Assembly (NCBI RefSeq): GCF_010093065.1 | Contig: NZ_CP048113.1 | Span: 434,001 to 498,000 of the forward strand | Length of the DNA: 64,000 nt | Reading direction: 5' to 3' | DNA from: Chitinophaga agri | GTDB taxonomy: Bacteria > Bacteroidota > Bacteroidia > Chitinophagales > Chitinophagaceae | In this document: positions 54,372 to 64,000 of the stretch, one piece after another | How positions within the stretch are numbered: the stretch's first letter is position 1 | How the letters are laid out: each line of letters begins with the position of its first letter | Position numbers and translations under genes: made by a program | The notes under the pieces: model-generated | Databases searched by the model: none | Seen by the model: only the letters and a program-made list of their open reading frames with translations | Told to the model about the DNA's origin: nothing

Positions 54372-56741
54372 TTAAAACTTGAACGTCACACTACCAGTAA
54401 CGCGGGTAGGATTCTGTGCTGCCAGACGATAAGACCAGTATTTCTCATTGGTCAGATTATCCACCTTCAACCCGATCCTGTATGCTGGCTTATCATAGAA
54501 GACAGCCGCATCCAACACCGTATAGGAAGGGATGCTGAATTTGAACGCAGTGGTATTGGTCTGATAGTACTCGCTCGCATAAATACCGCCAAAACCGAAG
54601 CCAAGTCCTTTAGCAGTTCCCGAGGCCACACGATAACTGATCCACAGGTTGGCTACTTTGTCAGGACCGGCAGTAGTCGGTCTAAGGCCTTCTACAGCAG
54701 CATTGGCTTTAGTGAATTTGCTGTCATTGTAGGTATAACCAGCGATGATGTTCAGCCCCTTTATCGGGTTGGCGATCACTTCCACTTCATATCCTTTGCT
54801 TAGCTGTGTACCATCCTGGATGGAATAGGTAGCATGCTCCGGATCATCACGTGTAACGTTGGTGACAGAAATATTATAGTAGCTTAATGTTGCACTTATT
54901 TTGCTGAGGTCGAATTTCACCCCGCCTTCCCATTGATTGGCCTGTGTAGGCTTAAAAGTATTTCCTTCAAAATCAGATCCCGAAACGTTGTTAAAGCCGT
55001 TCATATAGTTGCCGAAAACGGAGATCTTGTCTTTCAGCACCTGGTATACTGCGCCGAATTTCGGTGACAGGGCGGTCTGATTGTAGTTGCCAGCCGTTGA
55101 GTCCAGGGCAGGGTAATAAGTTCCTTTGTTCATGTACCGGTCCACACGCAGACTGGCCATTACCAGCAACTTATCAGTGATATTGAGGACATCAGATACA
55201 TAGGCGCTGTAAGTCTCTTCTCTTCCGGCTACATAGTTGGAAAAAGTAGCATTCGCAAACAGCGGTTTTACCTTCTCGAGTGTAAAGTTGTTATATGCTG
55301 TCCCTGGTTTTCTGACATCAATAGGAGTCAGGTTTACCGTAGCGTCGTTACGGGTGGATCGCAGGCTGTAGAAATCCAGACCAGCGACAATCCTGTTCCT
55401 TAATCCGCCGATTTTGAAGTCGCCGATGAAGTTCTGCTGAATATCAGTTCCGTAATAGGGAAATTCCTGGTTAGTGACAGCCTGACGTAAAGACGTGTCG
55501 GATGTCATGGTCAGCTGTACGACGTTTCCATCAGAAGAAGAGCGTGTACGGGAAACGATTGTCTGTGAAGTCCAGCTTTTTGAAAGTATATATTTCGCCT
55601 GTGCAAAGATGTTATACTGCTGACTGGAATAGGTGATGGTATTGTTTGCAAAGGAAAGCCTGTAGGGAATATGTAAGTCCGTAATGCTTTTTGCGGTTCC
55701 TTTTGTATAAGGTGCCAGCCGGGTAGGAGAGGTCGCTTTGTTCAAACTGAACTCAACGTCCAGGGAAAGGGTCAGCCTGTCATTCACCGCATAGGAGAAA
55801 CTGGGGGCTATCAGAAAACTCCGGGTGAAGCCGGCATCCTGGAAGCTGTTCTCACTATGGAGAGCCGTATTGACCCTCAGTAAAGCTGTCTTCTCTTTAT
55901 TCAGTGGCGAATTAATATCCATCGTCAGGCGGTTCAGGTTCCAGCTTCCACCGGAGTAGGAAATTTCCCCCATAAAATTTTCGAAAGGCTTTTTGGTGAC
56001 CCTGTTAAACAGCCCCCCGAAAGAGGATACCGTGCTACCAAAGAGCGTCGCGGATGGCCCTTTGATCACCTCAATACGCTCAAGGTTTACCGGATCGATC
56101 GTCGTGTAGGTGAAACTGCTTACGCCGTTACGAACCAGCTGAGGCGTCGGAAAACCTCTGGAAATGAAGGTGGTTCTACCCTGGTTCCTTACTTCAGCGA
56201 CACCAGCGCCCGGCACATTCTTAAAAGCACTGTTGTAATCTGTGATCAGCTGCTCTTTCATTAGTTCTTTACTCACAACGGTATAAACCTGCGGATTTTC
56301 CATGTTGCTCAGCGGCATTTTAGAAACATCCACGCTTTCTTTTCTGCCGAAACGGTTCCCTCCACTGGTCACGACTACTTCTTCCAGCTTTTGGGAGGAA
56401 GCACTTAGCAGGATCTTAATATAATTTTCCCGGCCTTCTTCCGCTTTTACGACTACAACAACAGGGTCCAGGCCGATGAGTGATGCTTTCAGATGATAGG
56501 TGCCCACCGGAATGTTTTTGAATGTAAACAGACCGTTTTCATTGGTAATAGCCCCTTTGGATAGTTCCTGTATAATCACAGTGACTCCCGGAGCGGGTTC
56601 TCCATTATTGGTCATAACAAGACCAGAAATGCCTGTTGGCTTGTCATCTATATCATTTCCATAGATGGCAGATACATTAAATAAGAAGAATGCTAGTATT
56701 AGCGCAAGTCCCGAAATTCGGCTCCCCCGATACATTCCCAT
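54372..56741 (-). CDS. TonB-dependent siderophore-type receptor
   Basis: A 789-residue outer-membrane receptor. Signal peptide about 1-28; CarboxypepD_reg-like domain ('MTNNGEPAPGVTVIIQELSK', about 38-120), the usual Bacteroidota addition; plug with 'TFISRGFPTPQLVRNGVSSF' and 'NLERIEVIKGPSATLFGS'; then a 22-strand-type barrel ending 'NPTRVTGSVTFKF'. The plug motif and length match FhuA/FepA-like ferric siderophore receptors rather than SusC. No SusD partner. A TAACTTTG box (56746-56753, minus) lies just upstream of the start. Confidence 0.92.
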   Translation of the reverse strand: MGMYRGSRISGLALILAFFLFNVSAIYGNDIDDKPTGISGLVMTNNGEPAPGVTVIIQELSKGAITNENGLFTFKNIPVGTYHLKASLIGLDPVVVVVKAEEGRENYIKILLSASSQKLEEVVVTSGGNRFGRKESVDVSKMPLSNMENPQVYTVVSKELMKEQLITDYNSAFKNVPGAGVAEVRNQGRTTFISRGFPTPQLVRNGVSSFTYTTIDPVNLERIEVIKGPSATLFGSTVSSFGGLFNRVTKKPFENFMGEISYSGGSWNLNRLTMDINSPLNKEKTALLRVNTALHSENSFQDAGFTRSFLIAPSFSYAVNDRLTLSLDVEFSLNKATSPTRLAPYTKGTAKSITDLHIPYRLSFANNTITYSSQQYNIFAQAKYILSKSWTSQTIVSRTRSSSDGNVVQLTMTSDTSLRQAVTNQEFPYYGTDIQQNFIGDFKIGGLRNRIVAGLDFYSLRSTRNDATVNLTPIDVRKPGTAYNNFTLEKVKPLFANATFSNYVAGREETYSAYVSDVLNITDKLLVMASLRVDRYMNKGTYYPALDSTAGNYNQTALSPKFGAVYQVLKDKISVFGNYMNGFNNVSGSDFEGNTFKPTQANQWEGGVKFDLSKISATLSYYNISVTNVTRDDPEHATYSIQDGTQLSKGYEVEVIANPIKGLNIIAGYTYNDSKFTKANAAVEGLRPTTAGPDKVANLWISYRVASGTAKGLGFGFGGIYASEYYQTNTTAFKFSIPSYTVLDAAVFYDKPAYRIGLKVDNLTNEKYWSYRLAAQNPTRVTGSVTFKF

Positions 56742-56964
56742 AAAACAAAGTTAAATTAGGCTGCAAAAGTGCACAGGTCGGTGGAAATATCAGCTATCGA
56801 AAGCGGAAATTATTTTATCAGATTGGGAAATTTTCTCTATTTGTTTGTTGTAAAGCCCGTCATGGGCTGGTTCACATAACGGTTATAAACGTGTCTGGCC
56901 TACTGCCAGGCCGCACGCGTTTAACCGGAGTTCCTTACATTTAAGTACAGTAAAAACACATGCT

Positions 56965-57534
56965 ATGAGGAAACTGATCTATGGTATCAATATCAGTCTG
57001 GATGGTTGCTGCGATCACACCAGATTCGGTGGTGGAGCGGATGTACATGATTATTTCAGAGCGCTGCTGGAGGGTGTGGACATGGTCATTTACGGACGGA
57101 AAACCTATGAACTGATGGTGCCTTTCTGGCCCGAGGTGGCGCGAACACAATCAATGGATAAGACGGGAAATGCCTTTGCCGATGTGTTTGCGGGTCTCAG
57201 CAGGGTCCTGGTGTCGAAAACCGTCAATAGCGTAGCGGATGACCAGACAACCATCATCCGTGATAATGTAAGGGAGGAAATCCTGAAGCTGAAACAGCAA
57301 CCTGGTAAAGGCATTTCTACAGGAGGAATAGCATTGCCTGCACAGTTGATAGAATGGGGATTGGTAGACGAGTTCCACATGGTCGTTCATCCCGTAATGG
57401 TAGGACAGGGGCGGCGTTTGTTTACTGAAATGCATCTACCGGAAAACCTGGATTTACAGTTAGTGGCTTCACATGCATTCAGTAGTGGCTGCGTGGCACT
57501 CCGGTATGAGAAGCTGAACTTTTACACAAAGTAA
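56965..57534 (+). CDS. Dihydrofolate reductase/RibD-C family protein
   Basis: A 189-residue NADPH-dependent reductase-like protein. 'LIYGINISLDGCCD', 'VDMVIYGRKTYELM', 'GISTGGIALPAQLIEWGLVD' and 'VHPVMVGQGRRLF' are the family hallmarks. Substrate unknown; this group is distinct from true DHFR. Stands 66 bases before the aldehyde dehydrogenase start. Confidence 0.9.
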   Translation: MRKLIYGINISLDGCCDHTRFGGGADVHDYFRALLEGVDMVIYGRKTYELMVPFWPEVARTQSMDKTGNAFADVFAGLSRVLVSKTVNSVADDQTTIIRDNVREEILKLKQQPGKGISTGGIALPAQLIEWGLVDEFHMVVHPVMVGQGRRLFTEMHLPENLDLQLVASHAFSSGCVALRYEKLNFYTK

Positions 57535-57600
57535 AATGGACCGTACAACAAAATGCGGGGGGGGAAAATGTCCTTCCTTTGTAGGGACAAAATGAATGAT

Positions 57601-59016
57601 ATGAAAACAGTTAAGAGTGTTTATGTCAATGGGAAATTTTCTACCCCCCATGGTACAGCGTCAACAACAGTTATAAGTCCTTTGAATGGTCAGGCGATCG
57701 CGGAAATTACCTACGCCGACCAGGTAGATACCATGCATGCCATCAGGGCAGCGGCCGATGCGTTGCCTGCATATAGTAAGACAACGGTCGAACAACGTTC
57801 CGCATACCTGAAAGCGATCCATGACGAAATTCTTAAGCGGATAGATGACCTGGTCAACGCTACTATTGTAGAATATGGGGCTGCCAGGGAACGTGCCAGA
57901 TGGGCGAACGTGATTGCCGCAACCACCTTCCTGGACGGCATAAAGGTCCTTGAAAATTATCCATTTACGATCAGGGTGAATGAGAGTACTGTGATAAAAG
58001 AACCTGTAGGTGTGGCTGCATTATTTACGCCATGGAATGCCACCGCGGGTGCAATAGCGCTGAAAGTTGCCGCAGCACTGGCAGCAGGGTGTACGATCGT
58101 CCTGAAGCCCAGTGAATTTTGCCCATGGCAGGCAGAGATCATTATGGAATGTATTGATGCCGCAGGACTTCCTGCCGGTGTTGTAAACATGGTCAACGGC
58201 AGCGGTGAGGTGATCACAGAGGCCATTATGGCCAGTCCGGAAGTAACCAAGATCTCCTTTACCGGATCCACAATAGTAGGTAAGATCCTGGCAAAACGCG
58301 CCGTCGATACCATGAAAAGAGTGACCCTGGAGCTGGGAGGAAAGTCAGCGAATATTATTTTAGCAGATGCCGATCTGCAGACGGCTGTTCCAATGGCATT
58401 ACAGGCGGCTTTTATGAACAACGGACAGGCCTGTATAGCTGGTAGCCGGTTGTTTGTACCGGCCTCTAAACTGGAAGAGGTAAAGCAGCTACTCGTTACA
58501 GCTGCTGAGAATTTCACAGTAGGAGATCCCCGGGAGGGCGATTACAAATTAGGCCCTCTGGCCAATAAAAGACAGTTTGAACGTATCCAGCAATATATTC
58601 AGATCGGCCTGGACGAAGGTGCGGAACTGTTAGTAGGAGGACCAGGACATCCTGAAGGATTATCAGAAGGATATTATGTCCGGCCAACTGTTTTCACCGG
58701 TGTAAGCAACGATATGCGTATCGCAAGAGAGGAGATTTTTGGCCCCGTATTATCTGTTATCAGCTACAATGCCGAACAAGAAGCTATTGAAATGGCCAAT
58801 GATTCAGAGTACGGCCTGATGGCCTATATCAGCTCGGGAGATCCTGCTCATGCAAAGGAACTCGCCAAAGAACTGAAAACGGGTAGGGTACTGATAAACA
58901 CACTTAAACATGATTCGATGGCGCCATTTGGAGGGTATAAAAGTTCTGGTATAGGCAGGGAGAACGGAGGGATCGGACTGGAAGAATTCCTCGAGATCAA
59001 AACGCTCATCAGCTGA
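57601..59016 (+). CDS. NAD(P)-dependent aldehyde dehydrogenase
   Basis: 471 residues from the ATG at 57601 ('MKTVKSVYVNGKFSTPHG'), where family homology begins; upstream in-frame starts at 57592 and 57553 are less likely. Catalytic Cys-278 in 'NNGQACIAGSRLF', general base Glu-244 in 'TLELGGKSANII', and the nucleotide-binding 'KISFTGSTIVGKIL' are visible. It oxidises an aldehyde to an acid; the substrate is not evident. A strong hairpin terminates it at 59041. Confidence 0.92.
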   Translation: MKTVKSVYVNGKFSTPHGTASTTVISPLNGQAIAEITYADQVDTMHAIRAAADALPAYSKTTVEQRSAYLKAIHDEILKRIDDLVNATIVEYGAARERARWANVIAATTFLDGIKVLENYPFTIRVNESTVIKEPVGVAALFTPWNATAGAIALKVAAALAAGCTIVLKPSEFCPWQAEIIMECIDAAGLPAGVVNMVNGSGEVITEAIMASPEVTKISFTGSTIVGKILAKRAVDTMKRVTLELGGKSANIILADADLQTAVPMALQAAFMNNGQACIAGSRLFVPASKLEEVKQLLVTAAENFTVGDPREGDYKLGPLANKRQFERIQQYIQIGLDEGAELLVGGPGHPEGLSEGYYVRPTVFTGVSNDMRIAREEIFGPVLSVISYNAEQEAIEMANDSEYGLMAYISSGDPAHAKELAKELKTGRVLINTLKHDSMAPFGGYKSSGIGRENGGIGLEEFLEIKTLIS

Positions 59017-59040
59017 TCTTAAGAGATGTATTTAATGAAA

Positions 59041-59095
59041 GAGGTATCATAATTACCGGTTCGACAGTAACCGGCGAATATGATACCTCTTCTTA
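59041..59095 (+). terminator. Strong hairpin terminator after aldehyde dehydrogenase
   Basis: Ten-bp stem GAGGTATCAT / ATGATACCTC (59041-59050 and 59080-59089) with an inner TTACCGGT...ACCGG pairing, followed by TTCTTATT. Confidence 0.8.
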
Positions 59096-59310
59096 TTGAA
59101 ATATTTCAGGTAGTCACAAGAAAAGTTTATCAGCTGCGTATAGCCCTTTCCCCGGTATCAGCCAGCTGATACAACTAACGTGTAGGTTCTTACCGGAGCC
59201 GGCATTATGAAGCGCCCCTTGAGCCGGCATTTCTGATATCTGTTGGCAGCAACACACACATTTTTTATATTATATACTACTTAATAATATTTAAATATTT
59301 GGCGGATACG

Positions 59311-59341
59311 TTTGAGCTTTAAATTTTTTTGCCCTAGTTTG
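59311..59341 (+). promoter_or_regulatory. Candidate Bacteroidota-type promoter of the sigma factor gene
   Basis: TTTG at 59311-59314 and TAGTTTG at 59335-59341, 20 bases apart, approximate the Bacteroidota -33 (TTTG) and -7 (TAnnTTTG) boxes, about 26 bases before the start codon. The -7 box is one base short of the consensus. Confidence 0.45.
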
Positions 59342-59366
59342 TGATCCCAACTGTATTAATAAAGAA

Positions 59367-59969
59367 TTGTCGTCTAGAACAGCATATGAGGAAATTGAGC
59401 TGATTTCCGCCTTCCAACTGGGGGATAGAAAAGCTTTACACCAGGTATACGCCTTATTTCAGCAACCACTCTGTTATTTCACAGAGCAGCTGGTAGCGGA
59501 CACTATGGCCGCTGAGGATATTGTTTCAGAATGTTTTATCAGCGCCTTTCAGCGAAAAGAGGACTTCCCCTCACTGGGGCAACTCAGGTCCTTCCTGTTC
59601 ACCGCAGCTAAAAATGCCGCACTTAATTATATAAAGGCACAGAAGCGTCATGATGATATCCATCATTCAATAGAACATGGTGCTGATCGTTTCTCAATAG
59701 ATGTAGAGAATGCCTATATCAAAGCAGAGGTCTTACAGCTTATTTCGGGGGAAATAGAAAAGCTGCCTCCACAATGCAGACAAGTAGTACGCCTGGCTAT
59801 TATAGAAGGGAAAAGCGCACCCGAAATTGCCGCCGAATTAAATATGGCTTATCAGACAGTGCTGAACCAAAAAGCCAAAGGTGTCGCATTATTGCGGAAT
59901 GCTGTCCTTAAAAATAAGTTACTTTCCCTGCCCATGCTCGCGCTGGCCTTGAATATGCTGCAGCGGTAA
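59367..59969 (+). CDS. ECF-type RNA polymerase sigma factor
   Basis: A 200-residue sigma-70 family protein. Translation probably begins at TTG (59367), because no ATG precedes region 2. Region 2 is 'ALHQVYALFQQPLCYFTEQL' through 'MAAEDIVSECFISAF'; region 4 is 'LPPQCRQVVRLAIIEGKSAP' and 'EIAAELNMAYQTVLNQKAKG'. It leads a FecI-FecR-SusC cassette: the FecR gene follows at 60036 and the receptor at 61404, so it most likely drives that receptor when the ligand binds. Confidence 0.9.
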   Translation: MSSRTAYEEIELISAFQLGDRKALHQVYALFQQPLCYFTEQLVADTMAAEDIVSECFISAFQRKEDFPSLGQLRSFLFTAAKNAALNYIKAQKRHDDIHHSIEHGADRFSIDVENAYIKAEVLQLISGEIEKLPPQCRQVVRLAIIEGKSAPEIAAELNMAYQTVLNQKAKGVALLRNAVLKNKLLSLPMLALALNMLQR

Positions 59970-60035
59970 AAAAAAATAAAAAAAATTAAGATAGACCGGT
60001 ATATAAGGTAGAGTTAGTTGTTTTAGTAGTATAGC

Positions 60036-61229
60036 ATGACAGAGAAGAATCATTATATAGCCGCATTAATCGTTAAGTATCTTGATAACAGCCTGAACGA
60101 AGCTGAGCAGAAAGAGCTGACCGAATGGATCAATGCAGAAGAACACCACCGTGATCTCTTTACAGAGATGACCGATCCTCAGCAACTGACCACTCATCTG
60201 CAACAGTTCTATGCCTATGATTCAGAAAAGATCAGCCAGAAAATAAGTCAGCATATTCCTGCATTTAACGACGCACCTGCTGGTATACGTACCATCTATT
60301 TCAGAAAATGGGGATGGGCCGCAGCTGCCGCCCTGCTTTTATTGGGCGGTGCCTATTACTGGACATCCCGTGTGCACAATAAACCAGCTGTCATCGCTTC
60401 TCTGCCTGTTAATATAGAGCCTGGAAAACAAGGCGCTATCCTCACCTTGGCAGATGGCCGGGAAGTAGTGCTGGATAGCCTGCATAACGGTATCGTGGCT
60501 AGCCAGAGCGGGGCCTCCATCGTACTGTCGGAGGGTCAGTTGGTATACGATCCGACTGTTGCCGGAAATATGGAAATGCAGTATAATAAAATGACGACAC
60601 CAGCGGGCAGACAGTTCCATGTAACATTACCCGATGGTACCAACGTGTGGCTGAACGCTGCCAGCTCCATCCGTTTTCCGACCAGCTTTCCTGGTAATGA
60701 AAGAAGGGTGGAGGTCACAGGAGAAGTATACTTCGATGTAGTAAAGAATGCAAACAAGCCCTTTATTGTAGCAGTTAAAGATAAGATCGATATAGAAGTT
60801 TTAGGGACTACATTCAATGTGAATGCATACGAGAATGAGCGCTCTATCCGTGCTACGCTGATTGACGGAAGCATCAGGGTAGGAGTAGTATCAACCGATC
60901 ATAGAAAAGCTGTAACGCTGCAGCATGGCCAACAGGCAAGCATTAAAGAACAGTTGATCACCATAGCCGATCATCAGGATCCGGAGAAGATATTAGCCTG
61001 GAAAAATGGCTTGTTCAACTTCGACGGCGCAACCCTGGAAGAGGTCATGCGTGACCTGGAACGATGGTATGATATAGAAGTAGTATATGAGAACGGTATT
61101 CCCAATTCAGATAAGTTTATCGGGGAAATGACCAGGCAAATTGCCTTAACGGATCTATTGGATATTTTAAAGAGGTTTCAGGTCGATTTTAGGGTAGAGG
61201 GACGTAAACTAATCGTACTAAACAAGTAA
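60036..61229 (+). CDS. FecR-family anti-sigma factor
   Basis: A 397-residue inner-membrane regulator. An N-terminal cytoplasmic part ('YIAALIVKYLDNSLNEAEQK', sigma-binding), one membrane helix 'WGWAAAAALLLLGGAYYW' (about 90-107), a periplasmic FecR domain ('GRQFHVTLPDGTNVWLNAAS', 'VEVTGEVYFDVVKNANKPF') and a C-terminal DUF4974 domain ('FNFDGATLEEVMRDLERWY') that contacts the STN domain of the partner receptor. Follows the sigma gene by 66 bases. Confidence 0.93.
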   Translation: MTEKNHYIAALIVKYLDNSLNEAEQKELTEWINAEEHHRDLFTEMTDPQQLTTHLQQFYAYDSEKISQKISQHIPAFNDAPAGIRTIYFRKWGWAAAAALLLLGGAYYWTSRVHNKPAVIASLPVNIEPGKQGAILTLADGREVVLDSLHNGIVASQSGASIVLSEGQLVYDPTVAGNMEMQYNKMTTPAGRQFHVTLPDGTNVWLNAASSIRFPTSFPGNERRVEVTGEVYFDVVKNANKPFIVAVKDKIDIEVLGTTFNVNAYENERSIRATLIDGSIRVGVVSTDHRKAVTLQHGQQASIKEQLITIADHQDPEKILAWKNGLFNFDGATLEEVMRDLERWYDIEVVYENGIPNSDKFIGEMTRQIALTDLLDILKRFQVDFRVEGRKLIVLNK

Positions 61230-61260
61230 ACTTTCAGGCCTATGCCAACAATGTACTAAT

Positions 61261-61345
61261 GACCGGATTATTCCGGTCCGGATGATTATTGCCAAAAACT
61301 AACCAGTAAAAAAAACGTCACGGATTGCGGCCGTGACGTTTAACA
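61261..61345 (+). promoter_or_regulatory. Two hairpins between fecR and susC
   Basis: GACCGGA / TCCGGTC (61261-61278) and a perfect 11-bp stem AAACGTCACGG / CCGTGACGTTT (about 61313-61341). The second is not followed by a long T-run. They may reduce read-through or mark an independent start for the receptor gene. Confidence 0.55.
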
Positions 61346-61403
61346 TGACCTGGTTAGTGCAAAAAATGTCGTTACGATTCACATTTATTAACAACCAAAT
61401 CTG

Positions 61404-64000
61404 ATGCAATTTATGCAAAAAAAACGCTATTGGCCACCCGATTGCCGGGTAACAAGAGCCAGTCTAACCAAAATCTATCTGGCGATGAAACTAACAGCTG
61501 TATTATTAATTACTGTCATCCTGCAGGCGGCCGCTACAGGCCATGCACAAACCGTCTCTATATCGGGTAAAACTATACCTTATAAACAAGTATTTTCTGC
61601 CATCAAGCAGCAAACTGGATACGTTGTGTTCAGTAATACAAACACCATCAGCGAAACAGCCACGATAACGGTTTCGGCTACGGATATGCCATTAACGGCA
61701 TTCCTGGACGAAATGCTGAAGGATCTGCCCGTTACCTACCTGATTAAGGATAAAACTATTGTACTGTCACGCAAGGCCGCTGAATTGCCGGCCCCTAACA
61801 CTATCACCGGTGTGATCCATGCCACTACCGGAGAACTGCTGTCAGGTGTGTCAGTGAGAATTAAGAATACGGTTAACGGTACCATCACCAACAGCAATGG
61901 TACCTTTTACTTTAACCACCTTCCTGAAAATGCCGTGATCCAGATTTCCATGCTGGGATTCGAATCACTCGAAATTGCCGTGCAGAAATCTGCCAACGGA
62001 TATTCTGCCTATACTGTCAATAAAGCCCAGGCAGGCTCCCTGCTGGTAACAGAAGGTAATAACCTGTTGCTGAATATCACCCTGAACAGAAAGGAGTTTG
62101 AAATGAATAACGTTGTTATTACAGGGTACATGAACGTCAACAAGGGTAACTATGTGGGTGCAGTATACTCCGTAAGAGCCGATGATATAAAAGTTGCCGG
62201 CGAAACCTCGATAGATCAGATGTTGCAGGGTGTTGTTCCCGGTATGTCCGTTATTACACAAACCGGCCAGGTAGGCGGTAGTCCTAAGATCCGTATCCGT
62301 GGTACTTCCACCATCCTGGGTAACCAGGAGCCGCTTTGGGTGGTAGATGGTATTATTCAGCGTGACCCGCTTCCGATCCCTAATGGTAATGGTTCTCTCG
62401 CCGGTGATGCCACAGAACTCAGACTGATCGCATCCAACGCTATCGCCTGGCTGAATCCGAATGATATCGAGAGCATCACTGTATTAAAAGATGCGTCAGC
62501 GACCGCCATCTATGGTTCGCAGGCTGCAAACGGGGTGATCGTTCTTACTACGAAAAAAGCACGCCCGGGCCAGCTGGCTGTTTCCTATTCTAACAGCCTG
62601 TCCGTTGGTCAGCGTCCTAACTATGGTATGTATGATCTGATGAACTCTCAGGAACTGATGCAGTTCTCCAAAGAGGTGTACGCAAACCGTGACAGCTATA
62701 CCAACACGGTTTTACCCATTGGTTATGGTCAGCTTATCCAGCAGTTACAGAACAAGGAAATAGACTATCCTACCTACGTGGCGAAATACAGAAAGATGGA
62801 AAATCAGAACACTGACTGGTTTAAACTGCTGTTCCGGAATTCATTTAACCAAAACCATAGTATCAGTATTTCCGGCGGAACGGAAAAGATCATGAACAGA
62901 ACTTCCTTCAACATGCAGCAGCAGAAAGGGGAAGCTAAAGGAAATGACCTTAGTACTTTCTCCGCTTCCTCCAATACCACACTGAAATTCGGTAAGAAAC
63001 TGACGGTTAACTTACTGCTGAATGGTACTGTTCGTACCACCCATGGTTTTGCGTATGGTGTGGATCCATTTGAATATGCCTACAAGACTGCCAGGACCAT
63101 TCCTATGTACAACGATGACGGCACCTTCTTCTACCATGAGAAACTGACATCTAAAGGTGGTAGTACGGTGTATCCGAATAAATTGTCCTACCTGTACAAT
63201 ATCCAGAATGAATTGGACAATACAAGCAACAGGAATAATACCACCACACTGGGATCAACGATTGATGTACGTTATCAGCTGGCCAAAGGGCTGGAATACC
63301 AGGGTCTCCTGGCTTATACTTCTGCCACTTCCAGTATAAAATCCTATGCTACCGAGCTCTCTAATTTTATTGCTCAATACAGGGGATATGAATTCGGTAC
63401 CGTATCATCCAACAGTCCGGAGGAGCTGTCCAGCCGTCTGCCTTTCGGTGGACTGGCCCAGCTGGAGAGTGCTTCCAACAGAGGATATACTTTAAGGAAC
63501 GCCCTTATTTACAACCGTCTGTTCGGACAGGCACATAATGTGACCCTGCAGGGTGGTATAGAAGCCAGATCCGCTCTGCTGGAAGGAAACACCAACAGCC
63601 GTTACGGATATCTGCATTACAGAGGTGAGACGTATGCTCCGGTACCATTGAGACCAGTATTCCTCGGTAACACCGGCGCTGATGATCTGAATGAAGACAT
63701 GCGACTGAACTCCAAGATCGTCAACCAGGAAAGTAATTTCCTGAGTGAATATTTCTCTGCAGTATATGCGTATGACGCCCGGTATATTTTCAACTTCAAC
63801 GCGCGCCTCGATGCTTCCAACCGCTTTGGTCAGGATAAGAACAAACGCTTCCAGCCTACCTGGTCACTGGGTGGTAGATGGCGCCTGGCGAATGAGAAAT
63901 TCCTGAACCGCAGCAAATGGCTCAACGCGCTGGACCTGTCAGCTACCTATGGTTACCAGGGAAATGCTGTTGAAGCGGTATCGCCATACCTCATTGCTAC
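61404..64000 (+). CDS. SusC/RagA-family receptor with STN domain, 3' end outside window
   Basis: Open from the ATG at 61404 to the window end, 865 codons visible. Signal peptide ('LTAVLLITVILQAAATGHAQ'); an STN signalling domain ('KQVFSAIKQQTGYVVFSNTN', about 65-120); a CarboxypepD_reg-like domain ('IHATTGELLSGVSVRIKN'); then the plug with 'KIRIRGTSTILGNQEPLWVV' and the beta-barrel start. The STN domain matches the FecI/FecR genes upstream, making a complete cell-surface signalling unit. A SusD gene is expected beyond the window. Confidence 0.93.
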   Translation, partial: MQFMQKKRYWPPDCRVTRASLTKIYLAMKLTAVLLITVILQAAATGHAQTVSISGKTIPYKQVFSAIKQQTGYVVFSNTNTISETATITVSATDMPLTAFLDEMLKDLPVTYLIKDKTIVLSRKAAELPAPNTITGVIHATTGELLSGVSVRIKNTVNGTITNSNGTFYFNHLPENAVIQISMLGFESLEIAVQKSANGYSAYTVNKAQAGSLLVTEGNNLLLNITLNRKEFEMNNVVITGYMNVNKGNYVGAVYSVRADDIKVAGETSIDQMLQGVVPGMSVITQTGQVGGSPKIRIRGTSTILGNQEPLWVVDGIIQRDPLPIPNGNGSLAGDATELRLIASNAIAWLNPNDIESITVLKDASATAIYGSQAANGVIVLTTKKARPGQLAVSYSNSLSVGQRPNYGMYDLMNSQELMQFSKEVYANRDSYTNTVLPIGYGQLIQQLQNKEIDYPTYVAKYRKMENQNTDWFKLLFRNSFNQNHSISISGGTEKIMNRTSFNMQQQKGEAKGNDLSTFSASSNTTLKFGKKLTVNLLLNGTVRTTHGFAYGVDPFEYAYKTARTIPMYNDDGTFFYHEKLTSKGGSTVYPNKLSYLYNIQNELDNTSNRNNTTTLGSTIDVRYQLAKGLEYQGLLAYTSATSSIKSYATELSNFIAQYRGYEFGTVSSNSPEELSSRLPFGGLAQLESASNRGYTLRNALIYNRLFGQAHNVTLQGGIEARSALLEGNTNSRYGYLHYRGETYAPVPLRPVFLGNTGADDLNEDMRLNSKIVNQESNFLSEYFSAVYAYDARYIFNFNARLDASNRFGQDKNKRFQPTWSLGGRWRLANEKFLNRSKWLNALDLSATYGYQGNAVEAVSPYLIA

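Noticed and set aside
56746..56769. A complete promoter for the siderophore receptor
   Set aside because: A good TAACTTTG box is present but only 4 bases before the start and with no TTTG at the right distance, so it is mentioned but not annotated.

Overview
The window reads as chromosome of a Bacteroidota bacterium, most likely Chitinophagaceae (Chitinophaga-like). This rests on paired SusC/SusD outer-membrane genes, a FecI/FecR/SusC cascade, a periplasmic-propeller hybrid histidine kinase, weak Shine-Dalgarno sites, and several lipoproteins with short lipoboxes. The genus is inferred from gene style only.

Layout. 1-6.6 kb: 3' part of a propeller sensor kinase, then a 1129-residue eCIS-core (DUF4157) protein with membrane segments and a RelA/SpoT-like C-terminal region, followed at 18 bp by a small partner gene. 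6.6-17 kb: a divergent sugar-acid utilisation locus. AraC regulator, FGGY gluconokinase and an enolase-superfamily dehydratase lie on the minus strand; SusC, SusD and an IlvD/Edd-type aldonate dehydratase lie on the plus strand. Together they would import a sugar-acid-containing ligand and phosphorylate or dehydrate it. 17-28.4 kb: small membrane proteins, two full nhaA antiporters plus an internally deleted third nhaA relic, a twin-spondin lipoprotein, a peroxiredoxin-like protein and an AraC regulator. 28.4-32 kb: a broken DUF389 gene, a MACPF lipoprotein and an internally duplicated small protein.

32.3-54.2 kb is an accessory region ending at a tRNA-Lys(UUU) gene. It holds an intact IS21-family element (32271-34990, TSD TTCAT), IS3 and IS256 relics, a fragment and two full copies of one IS66-type element (TSDs CCTCATAC and TCTTAAAC), a group II intron inside tnpC of one copy, a decapitated serine recombinase, two restriction-type nuclease genes (Mrr-like and HsdR-N-like), and a two-gene cassette of a PD-(D/E)XK nuclease followed by a CHAT-protease protein. 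Degenerate copies of the tRNA-Lys 3' end and its terminator recur at 35.6, 39.0 and 53.8 kb, suggesting repeated integrations at this tRNA. The two full IS66 copies sit in one formerly continuous 295-codon gene that can be rebuilt exactly by removing them.

54.3-64 kb returns to core-like sequence: a TonB-dependent siderophore-type receptor, a DHFR/RibD-like reductase, an aldehyde dehydrogenase, then ECF sigma factor, FecR anti-sigma factor and a SusC-type receptor that runs off the window.

The best candidates for an undescribed system are the nuclease/CHAT cassette (49.2-53.4 kb) and the DUF4157 protein with its partner (2.8-6.6 kb). Functions of both are inferred from motifs only.
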